In this document: positions 57,039 to 64,000 of the stretch, one piece after another
Layout of the letters: every line of letters starts with the position of its first letter
How positions within the stretch are numbered: the stretch's first letter is position 1
Assembly: GCF_010389155.1 (NCBI RefSeq)
Contig: NC_057768.1
Location: 25,677,966-25,741,965, forward strand
From: Erigeron canadensis
Lineage: Eukaryota; Streptophyta; Magnoliopsida; Asterales; Asteraceae
Direction: 5' to 3'
Length of the DNA: 64,000 nucleotides
Made by a program: the position numbers and the translations under genes
The notes under the pieces: model-generated
Told to the model about the DNA's origin: nothing
The model's input: only the letters and a program-made list of their open reading frames with translations
The model's database searches: none

Positions 57039-58807
57039 TATTAGTTTACATAAATTATATCATTTTTTAAAATTTACATAAAACACTACATATTTTTAAC
57101 TGAATTCTACAGATTCGATATTACACTTTATTTCTTCAAACTATAATTCCTTATCTTTTTCTTCTGCTTAAAACCTTTATTCTCATACTATTTTCTATTT
57201 TCACTTTTCACATGTTTATCACTTCACCTTTTTTTTTCCTATCATATTCCAAAAAGATTAATCAAAACTAAAGAAAATGCTTATATAAAAGACTAATCAA
57301 CTTCACAGCTGGATGGTAGAAGCTCTTGCTAAAAATGAAAAAAAAAAAAAAAAGATTATTTTGGTAGTTTTAGAAGTGGGAATAAAAATGATTAAACATT
57401 TGATCTTTTTACCAAAATTAATAGCTAATTATTCATGTTAACATTTTTTATCTTAAACCCGATAAATAGTTAGTTAGGAAGAGTTATTAAAAGTTTGGAA
57501 TAAATTAAATGTATGAATATGTATCCAATTGTCATGTTTCACACTGAATTTATTTCACACTTGAAACATTTTACTTTGTAACTCTTAGTTTTCGTAATTA
57601 TAAGTATGTACTGTGACCTTTTATAACTTATAAACTGTTGACATGAAACGGATCTTGACGATTGACATGTAACGTGATAACTTATATTGATGATTCGTTT
57701 AAAAGGAAAATATATATCTAGTTACCTACTAAGAAAATAACTAAATACGTTATTAAAAGTAAGGGTTTTGATAGTGGAGTGTGTTCAATAATACTCTAAA
57801 ACATTACATGAGAAAGTTTAATTTTTTTAAAAAAAAATGCTACCGCATTCAATACCCAAGAGTCAGAACTCACAAGACTCCAAGAGGCCCAGGTTTATGG
57901 ATTGGCCCGATTAAATCTTAAAAGTTTATTACGTGATAAATTTTTTCTTCGTATATACATGTGTAAAATGTTAGTAGCCAACGTAGAATGAAATTCAATC
58001 AACTTGTGTATCGAATAATTATTCTTTAAATTGTTATCCTTCTTTAATTGAAACACATTTACACACGACATATTATATTAGAGGTGTATCATATCATTTG
58101 GGTATCAATACTTTGATCAAATGAGTCAATTTATACCAAATGTTGAATCATGTGACCTAAATCAAAATCCTTTCTGACGCTTTCGTTTTAAAGCGTACTT
58201 CTTGATCAAAATTAATCATAACCGTAATAACAATGAATTTTAAACTTTTATGTTTTTTATACATTAATCATATTTATCCAACTCAGCTACAATATTAAAT
58301 TTGGTATCATGATTTTTGTAGTTTGATAATATGGTGATATACTATATATCATATTTATGTTTACATTATTGTGTATGTTATATATGTTTTTTGGAATCTT
58401 TTAGTATGAATTTGAAGATAAACTGTAAATATATGACTCATAATTATCGAATATGTATGTTTTGTTAATGATTATGATAATCAACTTATATTTTGTTTAT
58501 AATATATAATAGCAAGTTATTATGTCTCATTGGTGGTAAACCGCTTTTATTCATATAATAAAAATTAGTAGCATTCTTATGCTAAGAGCAGAAACGGAGC
58601 GAGAAAATTTATTTGGGGAGGCCAAATTTAGAACGTTAGTCTTATGATTACTTTTCATTTTCCATAAAAACAAAATTACAAATACATCCTTAATGTGAAA
58701 AATTATATTGTATCATAATTGGACTGAGAATAGTTGGTCACACTATCCCATGCTAAATCTATTCATGGCTAAGAGTTAGCACCTACTAAAACCCTTAAAG
58801 TTTAGGG
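57039..58807. other. Intergenic, no gene seen
   Basis: Very AT-rich with an A-run at about 57337-57352. No open frame or element terminus recognised. Confidence 0.4.
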
Positions 58808-58892
58808 TGGTGATCTATACATCATTAGTTTATGGCAATACACCACCAAATAGTGGTATATTGTCAAAAATTAGTGGTATACAGATCGCTTC
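58808..58892. mobile_element. Small foldback MITE, copy 2
   Basis: GTGATCTATACATCATTAGT at the left mirrors ATTAGTGGTATACAGATCGC at the right around CACCACCAAATAGTGG. Same style as 20020-20135. Confidence 0.5.
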
Positions 58893-59778
58893 ACAAAAGT
58901 CTAATATAGTACTTACTAGTTATCTTAATAACCTCTGTGTTACATGAAATGTCTAATGTGATTAATTAATTATGTGTTAATAAACTAGAATGATATATAA
59001 GTAAACTATCATAAATAAATTTATGGATGTATAAATTACGGTACTTACTAGATCATGTGATTTTAAGAACTAATTTAATTACATAGTAGTAATAATAAGG
59101 CTTAATGAAATAAATTAGGGATAAGTATCTTAACTTTGAACGAAAATAAATTAAGCCTAATATTGTTAAGCCAAGCCAAACACAAGTGCAACAGCTGTTT
59201 TAGTTTTAAGTCAAACAGCCTTCATGTGTGTAAGTTCCACGTCATTCACCTTCATCTAACTTATCCATTATCAGCTTTTTAAATTAAAATTAAAAGAACT
59301 GTACGCTATTAATTATATTTGATTATTTATTATATTCATATACTCCGTAATAAACTACTCGTAAGTCGTAAGTCGTAAGTAACATCCGTACCAATGCACG
59401 GAAAAGTTAAGTAGATCGTTTAGAAACCGTTGAATAAGTAATTAAACAAAGTTATATATATTTTCTCTTTATTGTATAGTAGTAGCATATTCACGACCGT
59501 GTATATATCATAATTTCATGATTAAATATATTGATTTTTTGATTTACATTTAAATGTTTTCAGCTCACGTTACACCATATTCATTTGTCAAAGTGTTATT
59601 ACAGATTGATATACATGAATTGAGGGACATACAAAAAAGTGAAAACACCATCATCTATATTCGTCATGGACTCATGGCATGAATCCATTGAACTTGTGCG
59701 TGCACGTGATATTAGTTATCATATTAATAAAAGAAATAAAGCAATGTACTAAATACTAATTAACTGTTTAATAGAAAA
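58893..59778. other. Intergenic, no gene seen
   Basis: AT-rich, with a short AAGTCGTAAGTCGTAAGT triplication near 59363. Nothing else recognised. Confidence 0.4.
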
Positions 59779-60832
59779 CTAGATATATATTAGACCTGTG
59801 TCCAACACTGGATACGGGATTTACGATATTATCAATATTAGATCTTCATACATTTAAGTCATAAAAGCTTATAATTTTTAAAAAATTCGGTTTTAAGTGT
59901 TATATTTTGCAAGTTGTAGTACAATAATCATAGGTTCGTCACTGTCATTATTAGCCTAGACATATTGATGGAATTGTTTGTTGTAGTCATTCCACAAGGC
60001 ACATGCTATATATAATAATTTCTCCATTATAGAATATTTTGAAACCAGATGTACTCATAATGTGATATTATTATGAAAGATAATTAAGAATAAAAATATA
60101 AACATATTTGTGATCTTGTACTTGACATTTAGGTATATGTATTTAATCATGATGCACGTCCATAACATGCATAGGTTTATTTTCAATCACTTTGTTCTAT
60201 GATAATATGATAACAATTAGGATTGTTTTTATATTCCTTGATAACAATTAGGACTCTTAATTTGAGTGACAACTGTAACTTTAAACATTAAAATGCAAAA
60301 CTAATATACAAAAAAGGAGAAAATTATGTACCTTTTTGATTGAGTGATAAAATGAATCTTGAATGGAGTTTATATTGATTGGAGAAAATTATGTACCTTT
60401 TGTATTTATATCTAATATTAAACTAAATATTAATATTTATAATTATTAAAATCTAATTTAATAGATGTTAATAAGTCATTAGGTTTTGAAATTATTTTTT
60501 GTAGAAAATATTTGATATGTTAAAAAAAGTTTTATTTAATTAAATGATTGTAAATTTTAAAAAATTCTCTCAAGTTGACGGCTAAAAATAAATATAAATT
60601 AAGTATTCAGGGCTAAAAAGTGTAAATTATTGATGGAAAACAAAAAAGTATAAATAATGAGACTTATTTTACAAATTAATATAAATATTAATATATTTGG
60701 ATAATGATTATTAAGATTTTTAATTTGTAGTTTATCTAAATGATGACATCATCAAAAGTCAATTTGATGAAATCGAACAATGTGATTGGTTAATAAGTCA
60801 TTAGTTCAACTGTCTTATAATATATATTAAGA
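59779..60832 (-). mobile_element. Non-autonomous Helitron
   Basis: On the minus strand it starts A|TCTTAATATATATTATAAG and ends with CCCGTATCC/GGACACAGG-type stem, spacer and CTAG|T. It matches the element at 13540-14392 nearly end to end in inverted orientation, with extra internal sequence (about 200 bp). No helicase coding. Confidence 0.85.
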
Positions 60833-62520
60833 TTAAGATTAAGATGTCACCAACTAATTAAGTAACATTTATAGAATCGGTAAAACTTCGATCTTGATAT
60901 ATCACATATTTGAGGTAATTTAAAATCTAATTAACATGACAAAATTGTTTGGTAAGCTTTCTAACTAATTGATCTTTATTGTTGTAACCAATAAACTAAA
61001 ACAAGATTGAGATATTCTTGAAACGATACGTAGCGTAATTTTTAATCGATACATGTACTTTTAATTTATTTATTCTACTAAATTAGCTATTTTAATTGTA
61101 TATAAATTCAATTTTCTTATTAGACTTAGAATTAAACTTTAACTTTTAGCTTATAAACACAAAAAACATCATAATCTTATTTGATTAATCGTTTTCTCAT
61201 TAATAAAATTGTCATGAGTTTATGATCCGAAATCACAAGGTTATTTTTCGTCATCCTCTTTGCTTACAAGTTTCGATTTTGATGTGATTTTAAAATTTTA
61301 ATTAAATCTAAAATTTTAATTAAATATATATTATATTTATCATTACTATTTATTATAACTTAGTTTTAATCATCAGTTTACATTAAGCACAATTTGTTTC
61401 ATATTCACAAATCATGTATGAAGCATATTCAAATTTCTTTATGACACAATATATAGATATCGTATGTCGTACGAGTATTAGGACTAATGGTGTTATATTC
61501 CTCTAGACAAGGCGACATAATTGATCTTAATTTACATATCCGTATCAATCTCGTGCCATTGCACAATTTTTTTGATGGTTCCACATTCCATCGGTTAATA
61601 TAATTTCAAGGTACATAATGACATCCATAATCCATATACTTGTATTATGCCGGTGATATGAATATATATATATATATATATGAATATATATATGAATAGA
61701 TAAAAATTGATTTAAATTAATATAGATGTAAATGCAACAGCATCCTAATAATATCAATAATATCTGATATATTGTATTGCCTAGTCATATAAATGTATCT
61801 ATGTTAAAAATTATCGCAGTCAAGTGTGGAACGTAGTGCAAATATCAAATGGCACGTCTTTCAATATACTACCACCTCATCTCGTTCTAATATGGCTGTC
61901 TTTTTCATTCTCGTCATTTACTCGTATTCGTTTTCATGGAAGCAAGATTTTGTAAATTAAATTTCGAGAAAATAACATTTTTGGGCATACGGTTATCACT
62001 TTATATTTGAAAATTTATTATTTTAGACTTCGAAGTTGGCAAGTCTTCCCAATTGATAGTCCGCAAACAAACACCGTTTATTTGGGCCGCTGATGAGTGG
62101 CAATTGAATTCGTTATTTATCATGTTTCTTCCACACTCAAACATCATCGAATCTGACACAAACCAAGACCTAATGGTTACACTAATCAACCAATAACAAA
62201 TCATAACAAACACGCTAAATCAAACAAGATTAAAGATTCAATTTGTTTTCCTTTCCTGAACACGTACATGAAATCAAACAATAAACGGCATCATACACAC
62301 ACACATAGATAAAAAAAATAAAAAATGGGTGAAAACTCTTTGATCTCATTTATCGAATAGGTACCATGAGTCACTACCGCATAGATTATAACCCGATGAC
62401 TCTCCATAAAACTAGATGGGAGGAAATCTGCTTAGCAACAATTTGAACTCGCACCTTTTAACTGCCTAAAACTCCGTGTTAGGGGATGATACCGTTAGGA
62501 TTTTACCATATATATATATA
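60833..62520. other. Intergenic, no gene seen
   Basis: AT-rich. (AT)n microsatellites at about 61663-61692. Minus-strand frames at 61545-61757 and 62001-62213 have no domain. Confidence 0.4.
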
Positions 62521-62715
62521 TAGGGGGATGGTAATATAAGGCTGTTAGGTACCTAAGGTTAGGTGTGAAACACTCACATATTTTTTTTTAATCCATAAAT
62601 TTCATGGGGACCCAAACATTTATTCATTAATCAAAAAATATTAAAAAACTTGTATGTGAAGGATTCCACACCTAATCTTAGGTGTCAGACAACCTTATAT
62701 TCACTTTTCAATATA
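62521..62715. mobile_element. Foldback MITE in a TA-rich site
   Basis: AATATAAGGCTGTTAGG...CTAAGGTTAGGTGTG at the left pairs with the inverted AATATAAGGTTGTCTG...CTAAGATTAGGTGTG at the right; arms of about 55 bp. (TA)n runs lie on both sides, so the target duplication cannot be read. Superfamily unknown. Confidence 0.6.
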
Positions 62716-63248
62716 TATATATATATATATTCTTTTTGTTGGGGTGACAACAACCTTTTATTTATCTTCTTTTTGTTGACTTGACAACAGAATTTTCTAA
62801 AAAGCTACACACCTCATTTGTTGTGTTGTTTGGGCCTTAAACCATAAAAATTAACACACAACCATTTTTTTTGTATAGGAAATATTTCAGTATTTCACTT
62901 GTATTTGTTTTTATTTGTGACCTGTAGAATTTTTTCTCGTGGAGATGTATTTATGTAAATATTTATGGAGTCAAATTTTATCTGCATCTTTGAGAAGAAA
63001 CTTTGATGAATTTGGAATGGTGCCATAATTTGTTTATGAATACGTTTTGATGAAAACATATGAAAGGATGTGAGATTGTAGAAGATATAGAGTTGTTTGG
63101 TGTTTTAGTGCATGTTGAAGGAAGAAAGCACGGTGAAATGACGATTTTGCCTCTTACTTAACGGGAAAATGGATGCCCTTTGGTCGTGGAGTATCAATTA
63201 CAAAAATTCGTCAATTTCGGGGACTAAATTGTAATTTCTCGCCTTTAA
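62716..63248. other. Intergenic, no gene seen
   Basis: A (TA)n microsatellite flanks the foldback at about 62711-62730. No coding signal. Confidence 0.4.
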
Positions 63249-63430
63249 GATGCAGCAACAACAACGGTTTCAATCCCAGCATAAGCCGGGGTATAGGAGA
63301 GGTATGATGTAGACAGACCTTACCCTTACACAAAGATTAAGAGGCTGCTTCCAGATCTACCGAAGTGGGGGGGACCTCCGACCCAAGAGTGAAAAATAGG
63401 GTTAGATCCACCAGAGTGAAAGCCGTAACC
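63249..63430 (-). mobile_element. Au-like SINE
   Basis: On the minus strand: GGAGGTCCCCCCCACTTCGG, GGAAGCAGCCTCTTAATC, GTAAGGTCTGTCTACATC, CCCGGCTTATGCTGGGATTG and a (GTT)n tail, the order of the 3' half of Au-type SINEs found across flowering plants. The tRNA-like head is not clear. Confidence 0.6.
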
Positions 63431-63535
63431 GAATGGGGATAATCTCGATCTTAGCTTTATCTCAATCTCAGGAACACAAACTCAAATCTAAGATCTAAAA
63501 TTTATCTACTTTAAGATGATAACTGTGAACGTGTT

Positions 63536-63583
63536 AAATTTAAAAATGTTGCATTATTTGCATAATGCAACCTTTTTAAATTT
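63536..63583. repeat. Near-perfect 22-bp inverted repeat
   Basis: Left arm 63536-63557 and right arm 63562-63583 pair at 21 of 22 positions around the loop TTGC. The arms contain GTTGCATTAT/ATAATGCAAC. Function unknown. Confidence 0.75.
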
Positions 63584-63921
63584 GATGTTAATACTGACTT
63601 TCTGGTTAAAAAATAAAAGTTAAGAGATAAGACACTTGTAAGAGAACGGTAACATTTATATATGCTTCAGTTTTTTATGTTTTATTTTCATTTTTGAAGT
63701 AAGCGAAAAACACTTTTTATCTTTACAGAGCTTTTGAAAGTTTTAGAAACGCCTTTGCAGCCTTCAAAACCACTATAACACATTACAAACAAAATACAAA
63801 TAAAAGTTTTCAAATCCACGTGTCAGTGATAAAATATGGATGGAGAAACATCGGAGAGAAAAACGATTTTATTATAATTAGTTTGATAAATCAATTTGTA
63901 AGTTTGTGTTTATAATTTGTG

Positions 63922-64000
63922 TATCTTTAGCATTTCTATATATGTATTAGTTTTGTTCGCATTTATATATCTTTAGCATTTCTATATATGTATTAGTTTT
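63922..64000. repeat. 46-bp direct repeat at window end
   Basis: A 33-bp word starting TATCTTTAGCATTTC occurs at 63922-63954 and 63968-64000. The array may continue beyond the window. Confidence 0.75.

Noticed and set aside
63536..63583. microRNA precursor
   Set aside because: The stem is only 22 bp with a 4-nt loop, too short for a plant precursor with mature and star strands plus flanking stem.

Overview
The window is nuclear DNA of a flowering plant, most likely a eudicot. It is AT-rich, its genes have short GT-AG introns, and the gaps between genes are packed with plant transposons. The style of the Athila-type retrotransposon, Helitrons and SINEs made me think of Asteraceae, but that is an inference from family resemblance and no species can be named from the sequence.

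Four host genes can be reconstructed exon by exon, with phases that close. They are DBR1, the RNA lariat debranching enzyme (minus strand, 22207-24517); TRAPPC5/TRS31, a TRAPP tethering subunit (plus strand, 34625-37343, 8 exons, 195 aa); an IRX9H-type GT43 xylan glycosyltransferase (minus strand, 41039-43235, 3 exons, 403 aa); and ATP-dependent phosphoenolpyruvate carboxykinase (minus strand, 50222-55619, 12 coding exons, 669 aa). They are unrelated housekeeping or metabolic genes and do not form a pathway or cluster.

Layout. 1-12 kb is a retrotransposon nest: a solo LTR with a perfect 5-bp target duplication (629-2112), then a decayed Athila-type Ty3/gypsy element (about 2860-11943) that has lost the 5' half of its 5' LTR. 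12-22 kb is gene-free and holds a PIF/Harbinger MITE whose empty site survives beside it, a CACTA-like end, a Helitron, SINEs and other small repeats. 22-24.5 kb is DBR1. 25-28.5 kb holds two hAT-like MITEs around a broken PIF/Harbinger transposase. 30-34.4 kb holds a second solo LTR inserted in a dispersed repeat, a Helitron carrying the tail of its helicase gene, a Stowaway MITE and a SINE close to the TRAPPC5 start. 34.6-43.5 kb holds TRAPPC5 and IRX9H. 44-50 kb is a Helitron/SINE/minisatellite cluster with a long foldback element. 50-56.2 kb is PEPCK with its promoter. 56.4-64 kb is gene-free, with three Helitrons, a small foldback, an Au-like SINE and simple repeats.

I found no convincing new enzymatic or defence system. 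The best second-look items are structural: insertion events with matching empty sites in the window, a 32-nt apparent intron in DBR1, GC-rich palindromes repeated in the retroelement promoters and coding region, a two-unit higher-order minisatellite, and two Helitrons lying 5' end to 5' end only 4 bp apart. All exon boundaries and element ends were read by eye; no alignment or database search was run.
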